Origin: Euglena gracilis
Lineage: Eukaryota; Euglenida; Euglenophyceae; Euglenales
Assembly: GCA_039621445.1 (NCBI GenBank)
Contig: CP154955.1
Coordinates: 62,650,843-62,714,842 of the forward strand
Reading direction: 5' to 3'
DNA length: 64,000 nt
In this document: positions 32,090 through 42,800 of the stretch, one piece after another
Position numbering within the stretch: position 1 is the first letter of the stretch
Layout: each line of letters opens with the position of its first letter
The notes under the pieces: generated by a model
What the model was told of the DNA's origin: nothing
Seen by the model: only the letters and a program-made list of their open reading frames with translations
The model's database searches: none
Position numbers and translations under genes: made by a program

Positions 32090-32936
32090 TCCCCCACTTA
32101 GAAAAATCTCGGGGAGATTTTAAAAAACGTAAGTAAAAAAAAAGGGGTCCGCACAAAAGAAACAATTTGGTTTGCGAAAAAAAGTGGTATGTGTGCGGTT
32201 GGTAAGAGCAACAAGGGGGGGGGGGGGGCAGCCCAAAAGGCCACCCCGCGAAAGTGACGGCGGGGAGGGGGGGGGCAGTCCAACGGGCCACACCGCACCC
32301 CGGGGGGAGATGGTGCAACGGTGCAACGCAAAGGTGGAGCAACGGTGCGGCACACGGTGCGTTGCAACGGTGCGGTGCCGCCACCGCCTCACGCCGCGCT
32401 CCTTCGCTCCCACGTTACCGCGTATGTGTGAGTCGTCTGTTCACAATCACAATATGGTATGCTGTTTTTTGTCGCCACACACCACACGACACTCATGCTT
32501 AGAATGACACTTTGCGGGCACCCAAGGCGGGTCGGGTTGCAACTTCGAAAGTTGCACGCCGAGCCACAATGGGGCCTAGGCGTGGTTTCGCGTTTCCAAC
32601 CCTTGCGAACCATTTTTTGACCAACCGTCATTCAAGAAATCTGGTTGTTAGGCTTCAGGGTTTTTTTTTTATTGTTAGGCTAGCCTTCCGTTAGGGATTC
32701 TTTCTCACAAGGAGCAAACTCCTTTTTTTTTGTTGGTTGGGATCCCTTTTTTTGGTTGTTGGGGTTTTGCTTAGTCCCTTTTTAAGGAGCAAATTACCCT
32801 CTTTTTTTGAAACGCTGCAGCTTTTTTGTTGGGGGGATTGTTGAATTTCGTGATCTGTTGCTTGTTGCGACCAAACACCAAAAATCAGAATCAACGAAAA
32901 CAACCCCGCAAACCGCGGGATTGGTTCCCCGCAATG
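32090..32936. other. Non-coding 3' part of the methyltransferase element
   Basis: No gene is recognised. It contains G/C runs, a GGTGCAACG minisatellite at about 32310-32385 and T-rich GGTTGTTAGGCTTCAGGG/AGCAAACTCC repeats at 32640-32800. Confidence 0.5.
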
Positions 32937-34253
32937 TCAATTCATCACTTTTCCCACAAACGTAACGGGAATGTGACTTACGGCCGTTTTTGTGGGGGGG
33001 GGGGTCACATCAACCCGTGCCCTCCCGGGCCATCTCTCAAATCTTGGCCCAAAATTTCCGCCCCTTAGAGAAAAAATGCGCTTGGAAAATCTGTCCACCT
33101 TTTGCTTTTCAAAAAGCAAATCCAAATCTGAGAAATTCTCACCTCCTTGCCCTTCCAAAAATTTTTCCTCCGAACTCAAAATTCCTTGGGGGGTACCTAC
33201 GGTAGCCTCACTGACAAAATCGTCGGCCATGTCCCATGCCTGGGCAAATTTCTTTCCCAGAATTCTCTGAAAATTCTGCACACCGTCCTTTACGGGGGGG
33301 TTGGGTTTCACCTCCTCTCCGTAAATAACACCTTTAAATTCCCTGAAGTTATGTCGGTACAACACATCGACTTTTCGTTGGAACGCCCCCCACTCACTCG
33401 CCTCCGAATGAGTAGGGCTCATCCCCATTTTTTTCATTCCAACTTTATTCCTTTCTTCCACACAACACAACCCGTGAAAATGAACAGATTCCACCTCCCA
33501 CACTTGCCCAATAAAAACGTCAGATTTTGTGCCTTGGGTAAAATCGGCAGACTCAAAATTTTTATTGGTAGACCGTTCAACCCATTTTTTCTTCTCTTTC
33601 CCCAAACGGGCGGAAGAAAATTGAAATAATTCACTTTTTCCCACTTGGGAAAATTGAGGGGGTTCAAAATGCGTGTCAACCCTCCCCACTTCCTTTTCCA
33701 CCAGAAAATCGTCCACTTCCACCACCGTTTCCCAAAATATGGGGTTTATCCAAATACCAAATTCGCTTTCGTCATGGGTCATTCGTGGGGGGGTACCCTG
33801 GGGGACCAACACCAAACACTCCCCCTTTGGAATATGCCTTTCCTCCTTCCCGCCAACCTGAAAAATGACCAAATCTGGGACTCGGTAATTTTTATGTGAC
33901 GTCCCACCAAAAATGTTTCCACCAGAATGGTGAAAATGTCCTTTGGACCCGGGGATGGTGAACTTGCACCAAAAACCCGGCCACAAATGGTTTGGCAAAC
34001 CATCCATCATTCCCCCTATACGAGTGGGCCTTTTGTAGTCAAAAGGACTACACTGACAAAAATCAATGTTCAAAAAAATCAGACCTTTCAAAAATTCACG
34101 GTCCTTCATGAGGCCGTTTCGGGGAATTTTTATGAAAATTCTGGGGGGCTGTAAAAATTGGGTGTAGGAAAGTGTCATTTTTGTGTGAGAATCGGCATAC
34201 TCCAAATTTCTTTCACACATGGTGGGGTCTTGACCATATTTCGTATGAAGCAC
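32937..34253 (-). pseudogene. DNA-methyltransferase-like C-terminal part plus unknown 300-residue tail
   Basis: A 438-codon ORF. The first ~130 residues match the second half of a SAM-dependent, C5-cytosine-methyltransferase-like family: ERNLEYADSHTK, FIKIPRNGLMKDREF, NIDFCQCSPFDYKRPTRI, then GGNIFGGTSHKNYRVPDLVI. The same motif order occurs in the chromovirus remnant at 63.2-63.9 kb. Motif I lies upstream in another frame (34175-34594), and the segment that should contain the catalytic Pro-Cys is not readable, so it is probably dead. Residues 140-438 have no recognised domain; they are Glu/Lys/Phe-rich and remain open, which is unusual for decayed DNA. Confidence 0.75.
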
Positions 34254-34700
34254 ACGGATGCAAAAGTCAAGTACACATCCCCTACAGATTTTGTTCCCGT
34301 AAAAAGCTTCAAAACCTTCGGTATTTTTAACCTAAAAAATCGCTGGAGTTTGTCCACAAAAGCGTTTGGCTGGAGCGCAAATATTTTCTGAAACAAATTT
34401 TGTGCTGGGGGCACTTGAACAAACGTGCTGCCCCTGAACCGTTGGCCACCACTTTTTCCTTGGGCAGTTTCCCAACCTTTGTCTTTGAAATTGGTCGTCC
34501 CGCCCCCCTTGCCTCTTCCTCCCCCCCCACCATGGGAATGGGGCCCAAAATGGGTGCGGGGGGAGCTTGACTTGCCTCCAGATTTTTTGTCCAACAGTTC
34601 GAGGCATTATTCCCAACCTTACCACAACACTTACACAGTGCTCTGATTACACCGGTTGTGTGGTTGGGGTTTGGGAGCAGTGCTTTTTTTCACCTCTAAA
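34175..34700 (-). pseudogene. Gag basic linker, zinc knuckle and methyltransferase motif I
   Basis: At about 34595-34660 the minus strand encodes CKCCGKVGNNASNC, a retroviral-type knuckle with Asn replacing the usual His. The 139-codon ORF 34175-34594 is Gly/Lys/Ser-rich at first. It then reads KIPKVLKLFTGTKSVGDVY, a SAM-binding motif I equivalent to DLFCGKGSVGDCL in the chromovirus copy. The frame is lost soon after motif I. This order (nucleocapsid then methyltransferase) suggests the enzyme was made as part of the Gag polyprotein. Confidence 0.7.
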
Positions 34701-34821
34701 GAATTTTTTGAAAACGCCCCCCCTTCTTGAGGATTTCTGGCAAAATTCTGAGAAAAATTCTCGTTTCCGCGTTTTCTGAATGAATTTGGTCCCATCCATC
34801 CAATCAGGGGGTTGACTCGTT

Positions 34822-35658
34822 TCAGGGGGGGGGGGGCACCTGGCCCTTTAAATTCAATCCCCCCTCCGTTTGTTCAAGACATCCATGTGTCATTCCCATG
34901 ATTTGAGTGGGGGAGAAATGAAAATCGCTGAGGGAAAACAGCAATTTTTGTCCAATTGACCACCCATTGAGTGAAAGAAGCGAAATTTTGTCCCTTGCCA
35001 ACTCCTTTCTGATTACTTCTTCGTTTTGGCTTTCATTCCTCCTTTCTTTGTGAAAGATCTGGGGAAATTCCCGTCTTAGCACATGACAGGTGTCCGCATG
35101 AGATGGAGATTTGACAAAATTCTGAATCGTCAAAAATTCTGTCTCGAAATGTTTCCAATCTTCCCCAAAAAACGTTTTTGAAACTCTGGACAGTTTTGGT
35201 GTAAATTTCTGCCAACGAAAAGAAAATTCAGGCCCGTGACCTGAAAATCTGTTGATTTTTGCCTCTTTTTCCACCATGCCCCAAAACGGGGTACCAACAA
35301 AAATTGAAATCTGGCAACCAAAAACGGTGACTTCCCCCATCATCCCTACCCCTGCCCCCATCCCTGTGAGCAAAATTTGCACCAGGACCATCACATGTGG
35401 AAATTTTTCATGCGTTTCAACGGGAAAGTCCAACACGCTTAGCTGGGGGGCAACAAACGGGGTATTGTTTGTGAGGCTGTTACTTCCAAACTTACGGAAG
35501 GAAAATCCACCATTCTGGGGAACCAAAAAACTGAGTGAGGGGGGTAAAAACTGCTGTGGGTTGGGTAACGGGAACGTGCAAAGTGTGGCTTTGCCAACAG
35601 GGGGTAGAGACCACCTTATGGTGCTCCTCCCATTTGGGCAAGACCACCACTCCAGCAC
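34822..35658 (-). CDS. Gag-like ORF of the methyltransferase element
   Basis: A 278-codon minus-strand ORF upstream of the zinc knuckle. The middle (WKHFETEFLTIQNFVKS, ADTCHVLRREFPQIF, EVIRKELARDKISLL) is helical in character, as capsid domains often are. I find no specific domain match. Its position between the right repeat and the knuckle is the main reason to call it Gag. A preceding frame at 35492-35845 may be its N-terminal part. Confidence 0.45.
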   Translation of the reverse strand: MLEWWSCPNGRSTIRWSLPPVGKATLCTFPLPNPQQFLPPSLSFLVPQNGGFSFRKFGSNSLTNNTPFVAPQLSVLDFPVETHEKFPHVMVLVQILLTGMGAGVGMMGEVTVFGCQISIFVGTPFWGMVEKEAKINRFSGHGPEFSFRWQKFTPKLSRVSKTFFGEDWKHFETEFLTIQNFVKSPSHADTCHVLRREFPQIFHKERRNESQNEEVIRKELARDKISLLSLNGWSIGQKLLFSLSDFHFSPTQIMGMTHGCLEQTEGGLNLKGQVPPPP

Positions 35659-36035
35659 TGTTACCCGAAAAAGCCGCTCCCCATACCTCTGGGCCTAGGT
35701 TGCCAACGATAAAATTTGTTTCCCTTTCCCCTTTTGATTGCAAAGCACAAAGGCAAAGAGAATTGGTGGGAGCGCAGTCCCTTATATGAAAGTGATATTT
35801 GCTCTTTCGAGCTTTGTAAAAGAAAGAACAAAATTCTCTATTCAAAAGGAACTTCGCCCACAGATTCTAAAAGAGAATTGCAAAGCACCAAACCCTGTAA
35901 CCTTGAATTAGGAACCAGTTACTTTCGCTAAGCTTTCGCCACCTCTGAGATTACTGTGTACAGCCCGGCCGTTGCCAGCTTGTAGGCCGTAGCCCATTGT
36001 ATGTGGTGCACAGTGCCATGGCGGAATGGCTGCCT

Positions 36036-36360
36036 GTGTAAAGGGGTCCTAACCCAAAAATTGGCCAAAATTTGCCTTAGTGGGGCCGAAAATCACTGAA
36101 ATACCATTTTTAGGTTTTCAGTCGAATTTAACCTAGGGAAAAGATTATTATGGTTCGGCTTGAAGGCCTGAACTCAATTTTCGACCTTGCTGGGCCGATT
36201 CTTTGATATTTTCAAGACCGGCCGACCAATTTTCCACAGTAGGATTAGCCCATTTTCCCTAATTACCCTAAGAAAGTCCCCACTCGAACCCACCAATTTC
36301 AAACCCAATCTTACACACAGGGTTCTTTACCAACCCAATGCACTGGTACAAGACTACAAA
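36036..36360 (-). repeat. Right 325-bp terminal inverted repeat
   Basis: The partner of 31765-32089. Read on the minus strand it begins TTTGTAGTC and ends CCTTTACAC, immediately upstream of the Gag-like reading frames. Confidence 0.95.
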
Positions 36361-37780
36361 CACACACAACACACGACAATGGTGTGTCAGCATACAACCC
36401 CCACCCACAGCCCTGAGGCTTCTAAAGAACCCGAAGAATTGTAGGCATTCAGAAGTGTCATGTGGGGAAATTTTGGTGCCACAATGCATTCCATCTACAG
36501 ATTTTTCAGACAGATCTTTCTGGCCAAATTTACTTGTCGCATTACTACAGATTTTTCAGAAAAGTGAATTCCCAGCAGATTTTCAGGGGTTTCCACTGAA
36601 TTTTCAGACCCGAGAAGATTTTTCACAATCAACTTGTCCATTTTCAGCAAGAATTACGATGAGGACCCAGAATTTTCTTGAATTTTCTGAAGTCTCTCCA
36701 CAGTTTTTGCCAACGGCATCCATTTTCAGCAAGATTTATTGTGGGGGGCAGGGTCCCATTTACAAAGTGGCACGTATTTTCCCCCACAAAAAAACCCAGG
36801 CGTTGTCTCACCCAATGATCTTTCAGTTTTCAAGTGAAAAAGGTGAATTTTCCCTTTCCCCGTCGCAGAAATTTCCTGTGACTTTGGCAGATTTTCATCC
36901 AAAACGGTCGGAGATGGGTGATGTCCTCCGTACGGGACAACTTTCCCTTGTGCCACAGATTTTTGCTGTGGTTTTCATATTTTTTTCAGCCAATCTTGTC
37001 GGAGATGGGTGGAATCCTCCGCACGGGAAATTTTTTCCTTTAGCCCCCCCAGGCTGGGAGCGGGCACGGATCAGACTTTTTGGCTGGTGGAGGAGAAACG
37101 GGAAGTGTCCCCCTCACACAAATTTCAACCCCGCCTGTGGAAAAGGAGATGGAGGGGGAAACAAAGATCCTTGGGAAGAACGTGCAAGGAGGAGAGTGCA
37201 CAAAATAATTCAGTTTGAAGTGCTGGGCGAAGAATGTTTTCAATTTCCCTGGGCAAAGTTGGAAAAAACTTCAGATGCACCAGATTCAAAAATGGAAACC
37301 GCTTTTGTCAAAAGTGATCAAAATTCCGCGGGATTCCAGCCCAATTTTACTTTGGACAACAGCGCCAAAAGGCAAGAACTTTTTGACGAGAAATTACCAG
37401 TTTGGGCTTTGGAAAACTCAAATCAAACGCCGTTTCAGGCATTTTTGCTGAAAATTCAAGGATTTGTTGAAATTTTCACTTTGGTTATTGGGATTGAGCG
37501 AAGCTTTTCTCAATTGGAGGGTCTCAGAATTTTCAAACGGACACAATCCCAGTTTATTGCGGAAGGGGGACAACGTGGACAGTTTTTTCCCCCTGCCCAG
37601 ATCACTGGCCGCAAATTTTGTTTTCACACCCTGGGAAGGGAGACCCCCAACCCCGGCGTCGCTGTGGTGGCGGCTTCCGGGGGCCCACTCCCCCGCACCG
37701 CTGTGGTGGCGGTGCAGGGGGCCCAGGAGCACCCAGTGCAGCGACGAGTACCCCGCCAAGGAGCTATGGGTTGGGACTGA
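36338..37780 (+). CDS. Orphan 480-codon ORF, function unknown
   Basis: A long + strand ORF starting at the edge of the right 325-bp repeat. The first half is built from short degenerate repeats of ATTTTCAG, giving recurrent FS/DFS/IFS residues. The second half has GKGDGGGNKDPWEERARRR and a hydrophobic stretch (FQAFLLKIQGFVEIFTLVI). No family is recognised. A Gag-related or spurious origin is possible: repeat composition can keep a frame open by chance. Confidence 0.3.
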   Translation: MHWYKTTNTHNTRQWCVSIQPPPTALRLLKNPKNCRHSEVSCGEILVPQCIPSTDFSDRSFWPNLLVALLQIFQKSEFPADFQGFPLNFQTREDFSQSTCPFSARITMRTQNFLEFSEVSPQFLPTASIFSKIYCGGQGPIYKVARIFPHKKTQALSHPMIFQFSSEKGEFSLSPSQKFPVTLADFHPKRSEMGDVLRTGQLSLVPQIFAVVFIFFSANLVGDGWNPPHGKFFPLAPPGWERARIRLFGWWRRNGKCPPHTNFNPACGKGDGGGNKDPWEERARRRVHKIIQFEVLGEECFQFPWAKLEKTSDAPDSKMETAFVKSDQNSAGFQPNFTLDNSAKRQELFDEKLPVWALENSNQTPFQAFLLKIQGFVEIFTLVIGIERSFSQLEGLRIFKRTQSQFIAEGGQRGQFFPPAQITGRKFCFHTLGRETPNPGVAVVAASGGPLPRTAVVAVQGAQEHPVQRRVPRQGAMGWD

Positions 37781-37993
37781 GCTATGGGTTGGGAGCACGC
37801 TTGGGACATGAAGTGACGAGAAGGCCTGGGTTGGGACCTGAAGGAACGAGAAGGAGAAGCCCAGAGAGGGTGAGTGGGTTGGTTTTTCAAATTTTTAAAA
37901 TTTACCCCCCCGTCGCTCCCTACTCGGGCAACTCCCCTCTTGGGCTTTTCGGGAGGAAACCTTAAGTAGAAAAGCCGTGGTGGGACGTACACT
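37700..37993 (+). repeat. Inferred 5' LTR end of element 1
   Basis: The sequence directly before the primer-binding site should be the end of a 5' LTR; it ends GGACGTACA. The left LTR boundary cannot be set because no second copy is in the window. GGTTGGGACTGAGCTATGG-type short repeats occur at 37765-37830. Confidence 0.5.
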
Positions 37994-38003
37994 TGGTAGC
38001 AGA
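37994..38003 (+). other. Primer-binding site, initiator tRNA-Met type
   Basis: TGGTAGCAGA is complementary to the 3' end of animal-type initiator tRNA-Met (TGGTAGCAGAGG expected; ten bases match). It lies two to three bases after a TACA LTR-like end. The identical context GGACGTACACTTGGTAGC recurs at 55329-55346, marking a second element in the same orientation. Confidence 0.75.
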
Positions 38004-38259
38004 TTAGGTTTAACGGTCGAACGACCAAAGGTAAGCTTAGCAAAGGGTGCGTACGCACGGGCGAGGTGTCTCAGGGGCACAAGTGGCTACGGCTGCATTA
38101 CAAAGCCTCTGAGCCCCCACCTTTGCTACCTTTTTGCGTGTTTTACACAAATTTTTACATTTTTTACAAATTTACCATTTTCACAAAAATATTTCCCAAC
38201 CTTTCATTAAAAATGCAAAGCGCAAATGCGAACAATGGAAACACACATATTAAAGTGCT

Positions 38260-38720
38260 TTGTTAATAGGTTCGCTTCGTGGACTGCAGAATGCAGACGA
38301 AGTCGCTACGGCGCCAGAAAATTTTCCTTACAACAGGGCGCACGCCCAAGTCGCTTTAGCGACAGAAAATTTTTCTTCACAAGGGGCGGATACCCAAACA
38401 GCTTTCACGGGAGAAGATTTTTACTACAAGTGGCGGACGCCCAAGCCGCTTCGGCGGTACCCCGCCCACAACTGGGTATTCGAACCCAAACCGCTTCTGC
38501 GGTGCCCCTCCCCCTCCAACAAGCCGCTTCGGCGGTGCCTCCCCCTCCAAGGGTCTTCGGACCCAAGCCGCTTCGGCGGTGCCCCCCCCCCTCCAAGGGT
38601 CTACGGACCCAACCCGCATTCGCGGACCCAACCTTACAACAGCCGCATTTGCGGTACAACATAACCCTACAATGGGTCTAAGGAGCCCCTCCGCTTCAGC
38701 GGAGTCTGACGCACAAGTGG
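38260..38720 (+). repeat. Hairpin-rich leader of element 1 (CCGC-N4-GCGG series)
   Basis: At least eight short perfect palindromes with CCGCTTCGGCGG, CCGCTTCTGCGG, CCGCATTTGCGG or GTCGCTTTAGCGAC form, spaced about 20-60 bp, lie between the primer-binding site and the Gag start. They may be RNA structures for packaging or translation control, but that is a guess. Confidence 0.7.
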
Positions 38721-38917
38721 GCAGAACGCCCGAACGGTGTTGGCAATTAGTGCCTTTTGGCCCCCAATTGCCAGCAGACCCCCCCCTTAGAAGGATGGGT
38801 TAGAAACACCTTATTTTTTCCAACTCCCCCCGGCAAACACCACCGGTAAGCCCCATTCGGTAGTTGCTTCCTCCTCCACAATTGGGAGAAATCCCATCTC
38901 TACCTTGGTCCGCTGAA

Positions 38918-39821
38918 ATGCGGTTGGTGGTGCCGGACACTGCCGGTGTCACTGTTCCCATGAATAATGACTCCGAGGACGACCGGGATGAGTTCTCCAG
39001 TAATACCGTTGAGCGCGTAGTCGCAAATTTACCGGAGAACCACCCACCACAACAGCAATTTCACTACAACAGACCTTCAGAACCTCCACCAAGGTTTTGA
39101 CGCATTTTTGCGCGACACCTTGGTACAGATCTTCCAACAGGTACAAGAGACCCTCCAAACCACGGAATCGCGTAATAACGCAAAATTTTCACATTTACAA
39201 CAAAATCTTCAACAACTGTTCACACAACTAGAAATTCTGTCTTATACAATACAAGAAATGCCGTCCCGGTTACAACAACGGGATAAAGCGCCTACCGGTG
39301 CGGAACTTGGCTCATATGTCTCATATGGGCACTTTTCAACTTTGTCCAATGTTTTACAACAATCCCAAGAACGCATTTTGCGTTTACGTGATGAAAAACG
39401 CCAGTTTTCGTCAACATTTTGCACAAATACGCGAAAATTATGTACAACGAGCTTTTGCTCAACAACTATAGACGGGCGGATTGCTCGTTTGGAACAAAGT
39501 CTCTGTAAATGCGGTGAAGTTTTCACATTACACACTCACCTGGCGCAAATCGTGCATCGGCAGGATTTCCGCCGTGAAAAGGGGCAATACGACATTCAAA
39601 AACTTGAAACCGCTTCCAATGTGCTACAAACAGCTACGGCAGAGCTCCAGAGCCGTGATGCGGCGCTTCTTAGCCTACAAACCGCGAATGCGGAACTCCA
39701 AGACCGAGAAACGGTCACTGCTACCCTCCAAACCCCGAATGAGGACCTCCAAATTACGTTTGCAGACCTGAAAACTGCTTTTGCAGATGTTTCGGGACTA
39801 CAAACAACAATTGGAGACTGA
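38918..39821 (+). pseudogene. Gag N-terminal region of element 1
   Basis: Starts MRLVVPDTAGVTV and continues to NLPENHP, parallel to MCLVVPEISGAVSV...QLPADHP in element 2, which supports this start. The frame breaks near 39100. It resumes in the 237-codon ORF from 39108, a long coiled coil (QIFQQVQETLQTTESRNN, SNVLQQSQERILRLRDEK, DGRIARLEQSLCKCGEV) that leads into the first amplified unit at 39662. Confidence 0.75.
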
Positions 39822-42800
39822 CAACGCCGCTTTGCGGAAATTTCCACCAAAAATCCCACTATGGGAGCACTACGATCCACTGTAACCGCTTTGCACAAAC
39901 AGTTACAAGGGGATGTGAACAAAATTGAATCTGTGTTTGCGGTTTTGCAGAAACGGTGCAACGGTATTCAGAAATAAATTAAAGATATCACCGGCATTGA
40001 AACCGCGCTTGCAGATTTGAATACCCAACACAAAACCTTACAATCCACCAACTCCCATTTTCCAAAAACGCGCACAAGCACTTTCAACAAGGGTCTCCGG
40101 ACCCCAATCATCTTCGGATAGACAAACCGTTCACGAAGTCGAACTACCCCCATGACCAAATGCTCGCGAAAAATCAAGAAAACTAACAAGAATTTTGTGA
40201 ATCTTTGATGAGGACCGAAACTTTGGTCACCCAGCAAGTTCTCACACTAAAACGACAAGTTTCCGTGTTGGAGAACCGATTTTCTACAATGATGGATGAC
40301 AAAACCGCTGAAAATGCGGTAGGGATACCCCAACCCGTTGGGTACCTCAACGCCACAAACCGAGAATCATATAAACACCATTACAACCGCGATGGAAACT
40401 TTGGCCAAGCGGGTCCAATCTTGGGCACCGCTTTCCCAAAGCTTTCAGCGTATTTTGACACTATTGTTACAAATTACCGCTTTTGGATGAATTTCCCTCA
40501 TAACGCAAACGTATTAAGCGTTTGCAGTGTGATGTTGAAATATTTTCGGGCCTTTTCCAAGTGTTCGGTTCGTTGTAACAAAGTCTCCAATATGTTTCAT
40601 TGAGTTTTTATGAGATTCGTGCAAAATCCCACAACCCCCCGCACTTTGCCCATGAAAACGGAGTTTTCGGTGGTAAAAATGCTACTTCCAGCTCACAACG
40701 CGCTGTTCGCACATCAACCGAAGCGTCTTCAGATGCCCGACACCCAATTCACGACTTTGTGCATCAAATTCGCGACTCGTTGGATGGCAATCCTTCCAAA
40801 AGCGCAGTACGCGCACCCCTACAAGCACCCTCGGATGCACATGCTCTACAAGCATCCACGGATGCACATGATCATGCACATGCCCACAATCGCGATTACA
40901 ACCGCCCGTTTATACCACAACTTAAGATCCCCACCAATAAGGGTGAATCTTCGGACGAGGAACCGGTTTCTACCACAAAAACCTCGAATCCTCCGGTTTT
41001 TACAACAAGAACTCCTTGAATCGGGACTGATTCGCGGTATGAGCCATACCCCCACCCCGGCGCTTCTTAGCCTACAAACCGCGAATGCGGAACTCCAAGA
41101 CCGAGAAACGGTCATTGCTACCCTCCAAACCGCGAACCTCCAAATTGCGTTTGCAGACCTGAAAACCGCTTTTGCGGATGTTTCGGGACTACAAACAACA
41201 ATTGGAGACTTACAACGCCGCTTTGCGGAAACTTCCACCAAAAATCCCACTACGGGAGCACTACGATCCAGTGTAACCGCTTTGCACAAACAGTTACAAG
41301 GGGATGTGAACAAAATCGAATCTGTGTTTGCGGATTTGCAGAAACGGTGCAACGGTATTCAGAAGTAAATTACGGATATCACCGGCATTGAAACCGTGCT
41401 TGCGGATTTGAATACCCAACACAAAACCTTACAATCCACCACTTCCCATTTACAAAAACGCGCACAAGCACTTTCAACAAGGGTCTCCGGACCCCAACCA
41501 TCTTCGGATGGACAAACCGTTCGCGAAGTCGAACTACCCCCAAATTTTCGCACATTTTATGACCAAATGCTCGCGAAAAATCAGGAAAAAATACAAGAAT
41601 TTTGTGAATATTTGATGAGGACCGAAACTTCGGTCACCCAGCAAGTTCTCACACTAAAACGACAAATTTCGGTGTTGGAGAACCGAATTTCTACAATGAT
41701 GGATGATAAAGCCGCAGAAAATGCGGTAGGGATACCCCAACCCGTTGGGTACCTCAACCCCACAAACCGAGAATCGTATGAACACCATTACAACCGCGAT
41801 GGAAACTTTGGCCAAGCGGGTCCAATCTTGGGCACCGCTTTTCCAAAGATTTCAGAGGATTTTGACACTATTGTTACAAATTACCGCTTTTGGATGAATT
41901 TCCCTCATAACGCAAACGTATTAAGCGTTTGCAGTGTGATGTTGAAAGAATTTCGGGCCTTTTCCAAGTGTTCGGTTCGTTGGAACAAAGTATCTAATAT
42001 TTTTCATTGAGTTTGGATGAGATTCGTGCAAAATCCCGCAACCCCCCGCACTTTGCCCATGAAAACGGAGTTTTCGGTGGTAAAAATGCTACTTCCAGCT
42101 CACAACGCGCTGTTCGCACATCAACCGAAGCGTCTTCAGATGCCCGACACCCAACTCGCGACTTTGTGCATCAAATTCGCGACTCGTTGGATGGCAACCC
42201 TTCCAAAAGCGCAGTACGCGCACCCCTACAAGCATCCTCGGATGCATATGCCCTACAAGCATCCACGGATGCACATGATCATGCACATGCCTACAATCGC
42301 GATTACAACCGCCCGTTTATACCACAACTTAAGATCCCCACCAATAAGGGTGAATCTTCGGACGAGGAACCGGTTTTTACCACAAAAACCGCAAATCCTC
42401 CGGTTTTACAACAAGAACTCCGTGAGTCGGGACTGATTCGCGGTACGAGCCATACACCCACCCCGGCGCTTCTTAGCCTACAAACCGCGAATGCGGAACT
42501 CCAAGACCGAGAAACGGTCATTGCTACCCTCCAAACCGCGAACCTCCAAATTGCGTTTGCAGACCTGAAAACCGCTTTTGCGGATGTTTCGGGACTACAA
42601 ACAACAATTGGAGACGTACAACGCCGCTTTGCGGAAACTTCCACCAAAAATCCCACTACGGGAGCACTACGATCCAGTGTAACCGCTTTGCACAAACAGT
42701 TACAAGGGGATGTGAACAAAATCGAATCTCTGTTTGCGGATTTGCAGAAACGGTGCAACGGTATTCAGAAGTAAATTACGGATATCACCGGCATTGAAAC

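Larger units (their letters stand above)
31765..36360 (-). mobile_element. Gag-methyltransferase element with 325-bp inverted repeats
   Basis: 31765-32089 and 36036-36360 are inverted copies, about 97% identical, starting TTTGTAGTCTTGTACCAG outside and ending CCCCTTTACAC inside. Each looks like an LTR (TGTAG...TTTACA), but the two face opposite ways. No primer-binding site follows either one. Between them the minus strand has a Gag-like ORF, a zinc knuckle and a methyltransferase-like ORF, and no RT or integrase. No target duplication is evident. It may be a non-autonomous TIR element or an LTR element with one inverted end. Confidence 0.75.

Noticed and set aside
34175-34253. TPPC in the minus-strand ORF as the catalytic Pro-Cys of the methyltransferase
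   Set aside because: The same bases in the neighbouring frame align with the TEYS...RNLE region, so this PPC is out of frame and too close to motif I.
31765-36360. The 325-bp repeats as an ordinary LTR pair
   Set aside because: They are inverted, not direct, and no primer-binding site or polypurine tract is visible next to them.
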